Below, one piece after another: positions 47,472-56,717 of a DNA stretch of 64,000 nt (the stretch's first letter is position 1; the number at the start of each line of letters is the position of its first letter). The notes under the pieces were generated by a model. That model was not told where the DNA came from. It searched no databases and saw only the letters and a program-made list of their open reading frames with translations. Both the position numbers and the translations under genes were made by a program. Where the stretch lies: NCBI RefSeq assembly GCF_009177065.1, contig NZ_WEZF01000015.1:124001-188000 (forward strand), written 5' to 3'. Source of the DNA: Tautonia marina (lineage in GTDB: Bacteria; Planctomycetota; Planctomycetia; Isosphaerales; Isosphaeraceae).

Positions 47472-48739
47472 GAGCGCGGTTCGCTTGCGGATCGGAGCCG
47501 ATGCAGGAGAAGAGGGCCGGCGCGGTCGAGCATCTCCCGGAGCCAGTCGGGGTCATCGAGGCTCAAGGGGTCGTCGCCGGTCGTGAATTCCGAAGGGAGT
47601 TTGCGGCGCAGGTCCGCCAGCCGATCGCCGAGGTCGCGGAGCTTCTGCTCGTCGGTGCGGTACGAATCGACCAGGCTCATCAACGCGTCGATCGGGCCGT
47701 CGCCGTCCCGTTCCGAAGCCCGCAGCCGGGGCCGGGTCGAAAGCTTGACCCGCTCGATCCAGAGCCGATCGCCGTCGATCGAGAGCCCCTCGGCCCGAAT
47801 CTCGTTGATCCATCGGGCGCTGTCGGCCACGAACGCTTCGTGCCATCGCGTCGCCCCCAGCACCCGGACCCGCACGGCCAGCAGGCGGTCGGGATCGTCT
47901 TCCTCGTCGAGCAGGCGGCGCAGCCCCTGATCGACCAGACCGATCAAATCGCTCGGCCGTTCCAGGTTCGAGGCGTCGAGGTCGCAGACCTCCCAGCGCA
48001 TTACGTCGAGCCGGTGAAACGTCGATCGCGGTTCCTGGCCCGGTTCGAGATCGACGATCAGGCATCCTTTCGGCCCCGTCTCGCGGATGTGCCGCCCTTG
48101 CAGGTTGCCGGGAAAGACGATCGACGGATCATCCGCGACGTTGTGCCGCACATGAATATGACCGAGCGCCCAGTAGTCGTACCCCTTCGCCCGCAACCCT
48201 TCGACCGAGCACGGGGCGTAGCGCTCGTGCCCTTCGGCCCCCGCAACGCAGGTATGCAACATGCCGATGTTCAGACAGCCGGCCACCGGCGCCGGGTATC
48301 GGACCGAAAGGTCCTGCGTGACCGCCGCCGTGGCAAACCCCTGGCCGTGAATCATCACGTCGATCTCGGGCAGGGAGATCGTCTCCGGTTTGTCGGTTTC
48401 GAGCATCGTGATCCCCTCGGGCAGCGAGAGGGACCGGGTCATCTTGTTCTGAGCATCGTGATTGCCGGCGATGATGTAGACGGGGATCTTGGCGTCGATG
48501 AGCGCTTCGAGCGTCTTGCGAAGAAACAGCCCCGTGTTGTAATCGCGCCAGGTGCCGTCGTAGAGATCGCCGGCGATCAGGACGAAATCGACCCGCTGCT
48601 CGATGGCCAGCTCGACCATGCGTTTCAAGGCCCGCCGCGTGCTCGATCGCAGCCGGTCAATCGGCGCGCCGTCGTACCGCTCCAGCCCTACCATCGGGCT
48701 GTCGAGGTGGATGTCCGCCGTGTGAAGAAACCGAGGCAT
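47468..48739 (-). CDS. YhaO-like Mre11/SbcD-type DNA exonuclease
   Basis: A 423-residue metallophosphoesterase of the YhaO family, the nuclease subunit of an SbcCD/Mre11-Rad50-like complex. All phosphodiesterase motifs are present: I HTADIHLDS, II IAGDLYDG, III IIAGNHD, IV IHGQGF, and MLHTCVAG and LGHIHVR for the remaining metal ligands. The C-terminal part (residues 280-423) probably binds the coiled-coil ATPase. ATG 48739 gives the family N-terminus MPRFLHTADIH; ATG 48766 is an alternative. The stop overlaps the yhaN-like start (ATGA). Confidence 0.92.
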   Translation of the reverse strand: MPRFLHTADIHLDSPMVGLERYDGAPIDRLRSSTRRALKRMVELAIEQRVDFVLIAGDLYDGTWRDYNTGLFLRKTLEALIDAKIPVYIIAGNHDAQNKMTRSLSLPEGITMLETDKPETISLPEIDVMIHGQGFATAAVTQDLSVRYPAPVAGCLNIGMLHTCVAGAEGHERYAPCSVEGLRAKGYDYWALGHIHVRHNVADDPSIVFPGNLQGRHIRETGPKGCLIVDLEPGQEPRSTFHRLDVMRWEVCDLDASNLERPSDLIGLVDQGLRRLLDEEDDPDRLLAVRVRVLGATRWHEAFVADSARWINEIRAEGLSIDGDRLWIERVKLSTRPRLRASERDGDGPIDALMSLVDSYRTDEQKLRDLGDRLADLRRKLPSEFTTGDDPLSLDDPDWLREMLDRAGPLLLHRLRSASEPRS

Positions 48740-48978
48740 AACCGGGCTTGCTGGGGTTGAAGGCATCCCGCTCGGGCGATTCGTCCGAAAGGCGACCGCT
48801 CGCCCTCGGTGACATCTGACCATCATGACACGATCCCCCGGTTCGGCAACCGCAATCGTGCAAGTCCCTCGCCCTCGAACAACTTCGGGCTTGCGAGTCG
48901 TTCCGAAGGCTGCTAGGCTCATCCAATGGTTGTTGAATAATCTCGTCCCATCGCCCGGCCCGAGCGGGGAGGTAAGCG

Positions 48979-51444
48979 ATGATGAATCGGACGGCATCGG
49001 TCTGGATGGTTTCGGTGGTCTTGGCCTGCAGCGGAGGCCTCGCCCAGGCTCAGGCCCCCGATGCGGCCTCGGAAACCTTCTTCGAGTTGAAGATCCGTCC
49101 GGTTCTGGCTGAATCGTGCGTCACCTGCCACGGCGAGGTGAAACAGAACGGCGACCTGCGGCTCGACAGCCGACAGGCAATGCTCGACGGCGGCGTGAGC
49201 GGCCCGGCCATCGAGCCGGGAGCTCCCGAGGAAAGCCTGCTCACCTTCGCCATCTCGCACGAGGACGAGCTGCTCAAGATGCCTCCGGAGGAGCCCCTCT
49301 CCCGAGAGGTTCGCGACGATTTCGCCGCCTGGATCGCTGCCGGAGCCCCCTGGCCCGAGGCGACCGCCGGCGGGCCGATCGAGGGGAAAACCCACTGGGC
49401 CTTCGGACCGCTCCGTCCGATCGAGCCTCCCGTCGATCCGACTGGCTGGGCCACCGAGCCAATCGATCAGCTCATCGCCGCCAAGCAACGCGAGGCGGGT
49501 GTCTATCCGGTCGATCGGGCCGATCGCCGCGCCTTGATCCGTCGTGCCACGTTCGACCTGATCGGATTGCCCCCCGAGCCGGAGCGGGTTGAGGCCTTCG
49601 TCAACGACGATCGGCCCGACGCCTACGACCGCTTGATCGAGGAACTGCTCGCCAGCCCCCACTACGGCGAGCGCTGGGGACGCTACTGGCTCGACCTCGC
49701 CCGCTATGCCGACACCGCCGGGGACAACTCGGACTACCCGATCCGAGAGGCGTACCTGTACCGCGATTACGTCATCGACGCCTTCAACGCCGACATCCCC
49801 TACGACCAGTTCCTCCACGAACAGCTTGCCGGCGACATCCTCGCCCTTGAAGGCCCCGAAGAGGACTACGCCCGGCAGGTCATCGCCACCGGGTTCATCG
49901 CTCAGTCAAAGCGGTTCGGCACCCGCAAGCTGGAAGACATCCACCAGATTATCGAAGACACCCTGCACACGACCGGCCAGGTCGTGCTCGGGCTCTCGAT
50001 GCGGTGTGCCCGATGCCACGATCACAAGTTCGATCCGATCAGCGCGAATGACTATTACGCCCTCTACGGCTTTTTCGCCGGCACGAAGTACCCCTTCGCC
50101 GGCGCCGAGGAAGTGCGACGGCCGAGCGAATTCGCCCCGCTCGTTCCCCCGTCGCGGCTCTCCGAGTTCGAATCGCAGTACAACGAGACGATCGCCCACC
50201 TGAAGGCCGAGCTGAGCACCACCGAGGCCGAGGCGTCCCAGGCAATCGGCGATGCCGGCTTCGCCGCCGCGGTTGAGCAGTTCGTCGGCCTCCCCGACCG
50301 GATCGAACGGGCCGAGGTCGAACTGTTGCGGACCACCCGAAGCCAGAACCGCCGCATCAACGGCGTGAAGACCGAGTTGACGCAACTGGAGGAGGCCGGT
50401 CCCGAAGCCCTCGCCCCGAAGGCTTATGCCGTCCGGGACGGCGAGCCGACCGATGCGGAGTTCCAGAAGGGCGGCGACCCGCGGAACCTGGGAGAGGTCG
50501 TTCCCCGAGGCGTCCTCCGCGTGCTCGACCCCTCCGGCAAAATCGACCTGCCCGAGACCGGCAGCGGTCGCCTGGCCCTGGCCGAGTGGCTGACCGACGG
50601 CCCCCCGCGCGATCTGGTCGCCCGGGTCATGGTCAACCGCCTCTGGCAGCACCACTTCGGCAAGCCGATCGTCGCCACCCCGTCCGACTTTGGCCTGAGG
50701 GGCACCCCCCCCACGCATCCCGACCTGCTCGAATGGCTCGCGAGCGACTTCATCGCGTCCGGGTGGTCGATCAAAGAAATGCACCGACGGATCATGCGGT
50801 CGGAAACCTACCGGCTCGCCTCGACCCGCGACCCGAATAACGAGGCGATCGACACCGGCAACACCTGGTACTGGCGATTCGACCGCCGCCCGCTCGACGC
50901 CGAGGCTCTCCGAGACGGTCTGCTCGCCCTTGGTGGCAACCTGAAGACCGACCGACCCGGCCCGCATCCGTTCCCGGAGGTCAACACCTGGACCTTCACC
51001 GCCCACCATCAATTCAAGGCGCTTTATCCGTCGGAACACCGGAGCGTCTACCTGATGGTCCAGCGGCTCCACCCCCACCCGTATCTCTCGCTCTTTAATG
51101 GGCCGGATGCCGGGGCCACGACCGCCATGCGAGACAGCTCGACCGTCTCGCTCCAGGCTCTTTATCTGCTCAACAACACGTTCGTCCACGACCAGGCCGA
51201 GCGGTTCGCCGGCCGGCTCGTGACCAGCATGGCCGACCCGGACGCCCGGCTCCAACAGGCATATCTGCTCGCCTTCGGCCGTAGGCCGACCGACAACGAA
51301 CGCGAGCGGGCCGAAACCTTCCTTGCCCAGTATCAGGCCAGCCTGATCTCGGAAGGCTGCGCCGACGATCGCTGCGAGTCGGAAGCCTGGTCGGCCCTGG
51401 CCCGCGCCATGTTCGCCTCGAATGAATTTTTCCACGTGGACTGA
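48979..51444 (+). CDS. PSCyt1/PSCyt2/PSD1 (DUF1549/DUF1553) c-type cytochrome
   Basis: An 821-residue exported protein with a signal peptide ([18 protein letters not shown]). An N-terminal planctomycete cytochrome C domain (PSCyt1) has the haem site CVTCH (47-51) and a distal Met in [15 protein letters not shown]1549/PSCyt2 follows from about residue 155 ([26 protein letters not shown]) with a second haem site CARCH at 343-347. DUF1553/PSD1 ([31 protein letters not shown]) forms the C-terminal half. The family is a planctomycete/verrucomicrobial hallmark of unresolved function. ATG 48979 or 48982 follows GGGGAGG. The gene is 43 bp upstream of a DUF1501 gene, the usual partner. Confidence 0.95.
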   Translation: MMNRTASVWMVSVVLACSGGLAQAQAPDAASETFFELKIRPVLAESCVTCHGEVKQNGDLRLDSRQAMLDGGVSGPAIEPGAPEESLLTFAISHEDELLKMPPEEPLSREVRDDFAAWIAAGAPWPEATAGGPIEGKTHWAFGPLRPIEPPVDPTGWATEPIDQLIAAKQREAGVYPVDRADRRALIRRATFDLIGLPPEPERVEAFVNDDRPDAYDRLIEELLASPHYGERWGRYWLDLARYADTAGDNSDYPIREAYLYRDYVIDAFNADIPYDQFLHEQLAGDILALEGPEEDYARQVIATGFIAQSKRFGTRKLEDIHQIIEDTLHTTGQVVLGLSMRCARCHDHKFDPISANDYYALYGFFAGTKYPFAGAEEVRRPSEFAPLVPPSRLSEFESQYNETIAHLKAELSTTEAEASQAIGDAGFAAAVEQFVGLPDRIERAEVELLRTTRSQNRRINGVKTELTQLEEAGPEALAPKAYAVRDGEPTDAEFQKGGDPRNLGEVVPRGVLRVLDPSGKIDLPETGSGRLALAEWLTDGPPRDLVARVMVNRLWQHHFGKPIVATPSDFGLRGTPPTHPDLLEWLASDFIASGWSIKEMHRRIMRSETYRLASTRDPNNEAIDTGNTWYWRFDRRPLDAEALRDGLLALGGNLKTDRPGPHPFPEVNTWTFTAHHQFKALYPSEHRSVYLMVQRLHPHPYLSLFNGPDAGATTAMRDSSTVSLQALYLLNNTFVHDQAERFAGRLVTSMADPDARLQQAYLLAFGRRPTDNERERAETFLAQYQASLISEGCADDRCESEAWSALARAMFASNEFFHVD

Positions 51445-51487
51445 TTGATCGCCGTGATGCTCGATGCTCGACGGAGGGCCCTCGCCG

Positions 51488-52855
51488 ATGGCGTTTGAAC
51501 CGATCGACCGCCGAACCATGCTCCGCCGCGCCTCCGCATTTGCCACGGCCGGCGGATTGGGATTGTATCGTCAGCTCTCGATTGCCGCCGCCGCCAACGA
51601 GGGGCACCCGCTCGCCCCTCGCCCCGGCCACTTCCCGAGCAAGGCGAAGCATCTGATCATCTTCTTCATGACCGGCGGCTTCTCGCATCTCGACACGTTC
51701 GACTACAAGCCGCAACTCCAGGCCGACCACGACAAGGAGGTCGGCAAGCGCAAGGTCCTGGCCTCCCCCTACTCGTTCCGCCCCCGGGGCGAGTCGGGCA
51801 AGATGGTCAGCGAGCTGTTCGAGCACGTCGGCGGCGTGATCGACGACTTCTGCTTCCTGCACACCGTCCACGGCGACTCGGCCGGGCACTCGGCCGCCAC
51901 CCTGGGCATGCACACCGGGTCGGTCACGATCCCGTTGCCGAGCATCGGCTCGTGGGTCAGCTACGGCCTGGGGACGCTCAATACGAACCTGCCCTCGTTC
52001 GTCGTCCTGGCAGGCAAGGAGCCTTACAACGGTTTCCAGGTCTGGGACTCGAACTTCCTGCCCGCCTATCACAAGGGGGTCCGCGTGATCCCCGGTGACA
52101 ACCCCCTGCCCGACGTCAAGAGCCCGGTCGAATCCGTCTCGCGTCGGGAGCTTGAAGGCTTGATGCTCCGCGACCTGAACGAGGCTCACCTCTCTCGTCG
52201 CGACGGCGACGCCATGCTCGCCTCTCGGATGGCCACCTTCGACACCGCCTACGGCCTGATGCGCGAGGCTCCCGAAGCCTTCGATCTCGGCGGCGAAACA
52301 TCCGAAACCCTTGATCTTTACGGGGCCGGCACCGACGACCCCAGTTCCTTCGCCGCCCAGTGCCTGACCGCCCGGCGGCTGGTCGAGCGCGGTGTCCGCG
52401 TGGTCGAGTTGTTCGACGTCGGCTCCAACACCAACTGGGACAGCCACAACAACATCGACGACCACCGCAAGCTGTCCAAGAACATCGACCAGCCGATCGC
52501 CGCCCTCATTACCGACCTGAAGCGCCGCGGAATGCTCGACGATACGCTCATCGTCGGCTGCTCCGAGTTCGGCCGGACCCCCTGGCAGGATCTCACCCCG
52601 GTCGGTCGCGGACACCATAGCCGCTGCTTCACCTGCTTCCTGGCCGGTGGCGGCGTCAAGGGAGGCTTCAGCTACGGCGTCTCCGACGAGTACGGCAACG
52701 CCCCGGCCGAAAACCCGGTCCACGTCCACGACTTCCACGCGACGATCCTGCACCTGATGGGCATGGATCACACCCGCCTGACCTACCGCTACTCCGGCCG
52801 CGACTACCGCCTGACCGACGTTCACGGCAACGTCGTGCACGACATCATCGCCTGA
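51488..52855 (+). CDS. DUF1501 protein, PSD1 partner
   Basis: A 455-residue DUF1501 protein with a Tat-like signal (IDRRTMLRRASAFATAGGLGL). Family segments: HLIIFFMTGGFSHLDTFDYKPQL, HGDSAGHSAATLGMHTGS, VELFDVGSNTNWDSHNN and VGCSEFGRTPW followed by GRGHHSRCFTCFLAGGGVKGGFSYG. It is cotranscribed with the preceding PSCyt/PSD1 gene (43-bp gap) and probably acts with it in the periplasm; the reaction is unknown. ATG 51488 follows GGAGGG. It shares only family-level similarity with the DUF1501 protein at 25.9 kb. Confidence 0.94.
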   Translation: MAFEPIDRRTMLRRASAFATAGGLGLYRQLSIAAAANEGHPLAPRPGHFPSKAKHLIIFFMTGGFSHLDTFDYKPQLQADHDKEVGKRKVLASPYSFRPRGESGKMVSELFEHVGGVIDDFCFLHTVHGDSAGHSAATLGMHTGSVTIPLPSIGSWVSYGLGTLNTNLPSFVVLAGKEPYNGFQVWDSNFLPAYHKGVRVIPGDNPLPDVKSPVESVSRRELEGLMLRDLNEAHLSRRDGDAMLASRMATFDTAYGLMREAPEAFDLGGETSETLDLYGAGTDDPSSFAAQCLTARRLVERGVRVVELFDVGSNTNWDSHNNIDDHRKLSKNIDQPIAALITDLKRRGMLDDTLIVGCSEFGRTPWQDLTPVGRGHHSRCFTCFLAGGGVKGGFSYGVSDEYGNAPAENPVHVHDFHATILHLMGMDHTRLTYRYSGRDYRLTDVHGNVVHDIIA

Positions 52856-52950
52856 GCAATCGGCCAACAACCCGCAGGGATCGGGCCGGGTGGATGACCC
52901 TCCCCCGTTTCCGATCCCCTTTGGCCAAATCCGCTCGACCCACAACGTCA

Positions 52951-52991
52951 ACACGCCCAGCTCCGGAGATCATCTCCAGGGCTGGGCGTGT
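52951..52991 (+). terminator. Terminator hairpin after PSD1-DUF1501 unit
   Basis: ACACGCCCAGC (52951-52961) pairs perfectly with GCTGGGCGTGT (52981-52991); inside, CC.GGAGAT and ATCTCC.GG extend the stem. It lies 95 bp after the DUF1501 stop and is followed by a weak T-containing tract (GTGGTTTGG). It also separates this unit from the convergent tRNA gene. Confidence 0.65.
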
Positions 52992-53020
52992 GTGGTTTGG
53001 TCAAGGCATTTCTGAGCAAG

Positions 53021-53109
53021 CGGAGAGGGGGGGATTCGAACCCCCGATACCGGTTTCCCAGTATAACGGTTTAGCAAACCGTCGCTTTCAACCACTCAGC
53101 CACCTCTCC
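53021..53109 (-). tRNA. tRNA-Ser, anticodon GCT
   Basis: An 89-nt class II tRNA on the minus strand. The acceptor GGAGAGG pairs with CCTCTCC, the D-arm begins GGCTGAGTGG, and the anticodon loop TTTGCTAAA is within a CGG/CCG-type stem and gives GCT, reading AGC/AGU. A long variable arm (TACTGGGAAACCGGTA) is diagnostic of Ser, and the T-arm is GGGGGTTCGAATCCCCC. CCA is not encoded. All arms fold without mismatch of note. Confidence 0.97.
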
Positions 53110-53337
53110 AGGTGGGGTTCGGACAGGCTCTTGGAAGCCGTGGCGAACCACGACAGTATTATCGAAGATCCAGGGCGGGTGTCAACGCGCGACTCGTTGG
53201 ATTTTTTTCTCCATCGCGCCCACCGGCGCCGTTCGGCGGCGACTGGGATTGACCCTCGAAGGGGGGGCGATAGAGTCTCAAACGGACTTGAAGGAGGCTC
53301 GATCCCGCAAGACCGGCCAGAGAAAGGACGGAGCGTC

Positions 53338-54099
53338 GTGGAATCCGATCACCCGCAGCGGCCCCAGCAGACTTCCGATCGTCGCGCCAGAAGGCTTCGA
53401 AGGCTCAAGCGACTGGCCGTGGTGCTGCTCGTGCTGCTCGTGGCTTCGGCGGCGGTGTTCCACCGGGCCTTGTTCCTGGGCAATGTGGGGGCGGTCGATC
53501 CGGGCAAGGTCTACCGATGCGCCCAGCCGAAGGGCAACCTCGACGACCTGATCGCCGAGCTTCAGCCCGGTTCGATTCTAAACCTTCGGGGCGGCTGGTA
53601 CACCGATTCCTGGTACGCGGCCGAGGTCGAGGCGACGGAACAGGCCGGCATCGACTTCTACGACTTCCCCATGAAGGCCACTCGGCGGCCCAGCCGGGCG
53701 GAACTCTTGACGCTGATCGACCTGCTCGACCGTTGCCGCTATCCCCTGGTCATCCACTGCAAGTCGGGCGCCGATCGGACCGGCCTGGCCAGTGCGCTGT
53801 ATCGCCTGGTGGTCCTGGGGCACTCGCCCGACGAGGCGCTCGAAGAATTCTCGATCTTCTACACCCATATCCCCCTCGCCGGACCCGAGCGCCTGCACGA
53901 GCCGTTCAAGGAGTACCGCGACTGGCTCCAGGTCGAGGGCAAGACGCACGAGCCAAGTCTCTTCCGCGATTGGGTCGCGCACCACTTCCGCGATGAGGGC
54001 TCGGCCGAGAACACCCTGATCGCTCCCTTAACGCCCGGCCCGCGCATGGGACCGCCGCCGGCCTCGCTCGCCTCCGAGCCGAACAGGCCGAAGGGGTAA
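53338..54099 (+). CDS. Membrane-anchored tyrosine/dual-specificity phosphatase
   Basis: A 253-residue protein. A basic cytosolic N-terminus and one helix (LAVVLLVLLVASAAVFHRALF) anchor a phosphatase domain. The P-loop is HCKSGADRTGLA (Cys141, Arg147, the C-X5-R motif), with upstream KVYRCAQPKGNLDDLI and SILNLRGG strands as in the tyrosine-phosphatase (Siw14/DSP-like) family. It should dephosphorylate proteins or inositol phosphates outside or at the membrane; topology suggests an extracytoplasmic domain, but this is inferred. GTG 53338 follows GGACGGAG. The C-terminal 30 residues are Pro-rich and probably disordered. Confidence 0.87.
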   Translation: MESDHPQRPQQTSDRRARRLRRLKRLAVVLLVLLVASAAVFHRALFLGNVGAVDPGKVYRCAQPKGNLDDLIAELQPGSILNLRGGWYTDSWYAAEVEATEQAGIDFYDFPMKATRRPSRAELLTLIDLLDRCRYPLVIHCKSGADRTGLASALYRLVVLGHSPDEALEEFSIFYTHIPLAGPERLHEPFKEYRDWLQVEGKTHEPSLFRDWVAHHFRDEGSAENTLIAPLTPGPRMGPPPASLASEPNRPKG

Positions 54100-54257
54100 T
54101 TCGGATCGAACTGCCGCGAGACGCCGATCACGTCGAGCATCCCTGGAGTCCCTGGGCGATCCGAACCGATGCGATCGACTGCGACGGCGCGGATCAGCGC
54201 GATCCGAACCAGGCCGTCTCGTTCGCAAATCGGGATGGACCAGGGAGGGTCGCCGTC

Positions 54258-54827
54258 ATGCTCCGGGGTTTCGCTCACGTCGTGATCACGCTGGTCGGGT
54301 TGGGATCGGTGGTCGGCTCGGTGGCGATCGGACAAGGATCGGGGGCGATGATCCCCCCTCCCCCCGAAAGACTGGTGGTGCGGACGCTCGATGATCTCGT
54401 CCGGCTCGATCCGGTCGCGCTCGAAAGCCTCTACCGGCAATCACCTCCCGCCCCGATTCCCAACGGCCCGGTCACGGGGCGCCCGGTCATTCTGCCCGGC
54501 TCGATCATGGCCGTACCGGCCTCGAAGGTCGGTCGGGCGGTCTGGCAAGGTAAGATTTTCGACCCTGCGCAAGGGATGGCCGTCAATCGCTTCTTCGGGA
54601 TCGAGGCCATCCACGGCGAACTTTCCTACGGCCATTCCTGGCTCGACGGCGGCCCTGCTCTGATCCTCGACTACGAACGAACCTCCCGCCTCTACGGGCC
54701 ATACCGGGACGAACTCCGAGAGGTCGCCCCCGGCCTGATCCTCGGCCTGATGTACGATCGACGCCCCCCGTGCCCGAAGCGGACGCGGTTCTTTGCGCTC
54801 GATTACGGCTGCACCCCGGCGCACTGA
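54258..54827 (+). CDS. Exported protein of unknown function
   Basis: A 189-residue protein with a signal peptide (FAHVVITLVGLGSVVGSVAIGQ). The mature part begins with a Pro-rich segment (MIPPPPERLVVRTLDDLVRLDP) and continues with GRPVILPGSIMAVPASKVGRAVWQGKIF, FFGIEAIHGELSYGHSWLDGGPALILDYERTSRLYGPYRDE and VAPGLILGLMYDR. This resembles planctomycete proteins with a lipocalin-like fold that I cannot name. ATG 54258 follows AGGGAGGG. It is not closely linked to the phosphatase gene, which ends 158 bp upstream. Confidence 0.7.
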   Translation: MLRGFAHVVITLVGLGSVVGSVAIGQGSGAMIPPPPERLVVRTLDDLVRLDPVALESLYRQSPPAPIPNGPVTGRPVILPGSIMAVPASKVGRAVWQGKIFDPAQGMAVNRFFGIEAIHGELSYGHSWLDGGPALILDYERTSRLYGPYRDELREVAPGLILGLMYDRRPPCPKRTRFFALDYGCTPAH

Positions 54828-54956
54828 GCGCCGCGGTCAGGTTGCGATCACATCAACGCGACCGACGAACCGGTCATCCGTTCGTCTTAATCGGTTCGAG
54901 GTCATGGAAGCGAATCATCACGCACGGGCCGGCGGTCGGATCGGGCCTTGCGCCCC

Positions 54957-55118
54957 TCAGACCGCCACCAGCGCCGGTTCTACCTCATCAACCGTGTCCA
55001 CGATCAGCGAGGCGATCAGCCACTCGATCGGCAAGCCAAGCGCCTTGGCTTCCTCCTGAACCTGGGCGAACAGTTCCGGCGACAGCGTGACCGACAGTTC
55101 CGAGGCATTCGAGTTCAT
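54957..55118 (-). CDS. Small ribbon-helix-helix (CopG-like) protein
   Basis: A 53-residue protein. After five residues the sequence ELSVTLSPELFAQVQEEAKA shows a beta strand followed by the first helix of a ribbon-helix-helix fold; LGLPIEWLIASLIVDTVDEV forms the second helix. Such proteins are DNA-binding regulators, often antitoxins. GAGGAG lies 8 nt before ATG 55118, and it is well supported despite its size. No toxin frame follows: the next ATG downstream on this strand gives only about 14 codons. It may therefore be an orphan antitoxin or a small transcription factor. Confidence 0.7.
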   Translation of the reverse strand: MNSNASELSVTLSPELFAQVQEEAKALGLPIEWLIASLIVDTVDEVEPALVAV

Positions 55119-55876
55119 CGTCGTGACTCCTCAGCGAAGCCCGCGGAGCGGGAGACGCGGCTCAGACAGAATGGCCTGCCAACGTCCCAGGGTGATGGGA
55201 AATGCCATGCACTCAGGCATGGCTCATTCATTACTCCCAGAGCGTCGTTCCGTGACAGTGATTTGTCAAGGTTGCCACCCTAAGAGTTGCATTGAGCGTG
55301 CCAACGGCGGACGACAATCCACCGGATTCGGGCCGAATGGCCATGAACAGGATACGGCCGGTGGAGTGACAGACGTGTTGTAGGTCTTGGACGCTTCAAC
55401 GTCTCGAAAGATTCCAAAAAATTCGATCGAGGCCCGGCTCATCGCAACGAACCCCTTTTCAGGGCCATCGCTGGCGGTACGTAAGCCCGCTGAGCTGAGT
55501 GGCTCCGTCCGCAGGATCGGAGCGGATCGAATCGCGTCCCGCGCAATCTCCCACGACGCGATCACCGAGTCAAAGGGGGGAAAACGGAAGGGACCGCTGA
55601 TCGGTCTCGTGCGAGGAGAACCAGATGTGACTTGTGCAAGAGTCGATTGTTCTGTCATGATGACACGCTGCTGGTCAGAATAGTTCGATCTGTTGGTGGT
55701 CTCGGTGTCGTGCCCGCGGACCACTTCCTCTCGTCATGCCCATAGCCCCAGACGTCGACCCGAGCTGGGTCAGCGTTCCGCGCTTGCCTTCCTGATTCGG
55801 CGCTGACTCCATCAACGGGGGTCGCTGAGACTGGCTCCCTCGGTGTCAGTTCACTCGCCATCTGTGGAGTGCTGCC
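55119..55876. other. 758-bp region without a recognised gene, upstream of the Tae4-like gene
   Basis: Composition is more AT-rich here than nearby (for example AAAGATTCCAAAAAATTCGATCG near 55404). A minus-strand frame (55266-55724) and a plus-strand frame (55387-55683) lack a codon pattern like the neighbours and have no homology signature; I regard both as non-coding. No immunity-protein-like gene was found. The region may be degenerate or transferred DNA. Confidence 0.45.
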
Positions 55877-56356
55877 ATGAAGCCGACCTGGGCGAAGTTC
55901 CAAGCCGAGTTCCTCGACTATGTCAACTATCCTGATTCCGATGCGGTCAAAACGCTCATCGGTGGCGGAATTGATGCGGATTACATCACGAACACCTGCG
56001 CCATTCGGCTCAGCCGAGGGCTGAATGAAAGCGGCGTGCCCTTGCCCGCCCGTCGCAATGGCCTCTTGACGGTTCGAGGAGGCGACAAGAAGTACTACGC
56101 CCTGCGGGTGGCGGAGATGCGGACCTGGCTTCCGCTCATGCTCGGCAAGCCCGCCGTGGATCATCGAAAAAAGGCCGGCACGGCGTTTGATCCGAAGACG
56201 CTCTCGGCCCTGAAAGGGATCATCGCCTTCGACATCCGATTCTCGGACGCCACCGGGCATCTCGACTCGTGGGACGGATCAACCTTCTCCAGCGAGTATC
56301 GGGTCTCGGATTACTGGACTCCGGCGACCCGAATCACCCTCTGGGCGCTGAGTTAA
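55877..56356 (+). CDS. Tae4-like peptidoglycan amidase
   Basis: A 159-residue protein matching type VI amidase effector 4 (Tae4), NlpC/P60-fold enzymes that cleave between D-Glu and meso-diaminopimelate in peptidoglycan. Family features in order: FQAEFLDYVNYPDSD, the pair-like IGGGIDADYI, the catalytic Cys41 in NTCAIRLSRGLNESG, GGDKKYYALRVAEM, LKGIIAFDIRFSDATGHLDSW with catalytic His128, and WDGST. The Cys pair that forms a disulfide after the His motif in enterobacterial Tae4 is absent (GSTFSSEY). There is no signal peptide. No T6SS gene and no Tai4-like immunity gene are adjacent. ATG 55877 with GTGGAG upstream. Confidence 0.85.
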   Translation: MKPTWAKFQAEFLDYVNYPDSDAVKTLIGGGIDADYITNTCAIRLSRGLNESGVPLPARRNGLLTVRGGDKKYYALRVAEMRTWLPLMLGKPAVDHRKKAGTAFDPKTLSALKGIIAFDIRFSDATGHLDSWDGSTFSSEYRVSDYWTPATRITLWALS

Positions 56357-56717
56357 GACGACCGGCCTCCCGGTGCAGGGAGTATTCCGGAGAGGTGAAC
56401 CGTCGGGGCAGGTCGCTCCTCTCTTGGAGCGATCCGCCACCGAGATCCCGCGCGCTCAGCAAGTGTCCGCACGATTGAGCCTCTGGCCGGCTGGCTTCCG
56501 CCGCGTCGCTTCAAGGGATGCTTGCCTTGCTGGCTCGGCGCGAACCCGATACACTCGAATGCCAACACACCAATGAATGATTGCCTCGCCTGAACGCGCA
56601 AACGGGACGTTCCCCGGAGAGCAAGGCGGAAGTCTCCCGAGTGGCCGCGAGCACCGGGAACATTTCGCTCGGCTCGCGATCTCCGGCGATGTTCTGGACA
56701 TGATCAACGGATACGGA
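56357..56717. other. Spacer between Tae4-like gene and prfC
   Basis: These 361 bp contain no immunity-like or other credible gene. The prfC frame is open back to 56577, and ATGs at 56577 and 56700 exist, but their ribosome sites are weak. The promoter for the prfC unit should lie here. Confidence 0.4.

Noticed and set aside
55387-55683. Plus-strand 98-codon frame upstream of the Tae4-like gene
   Set aside because: Composition and codon use are unlike the neighbours, and there is no plausible initiation site.
55266-55724. Minus-strand 152-codon frame as an immunity gene or transposase remnant
   Set aside because: The codon third positions are not GC-biased like real genes here, there is no ribosome site, and the translation has no hydrophobic core pattern or family match.
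55877-56356. A type VI secretion locus around the Tae4-like gene
   Set aside because: None of the Tss, Hcp, VgrG or PAAR families are found among the window's genes, so only the effector-like gene can be supported.
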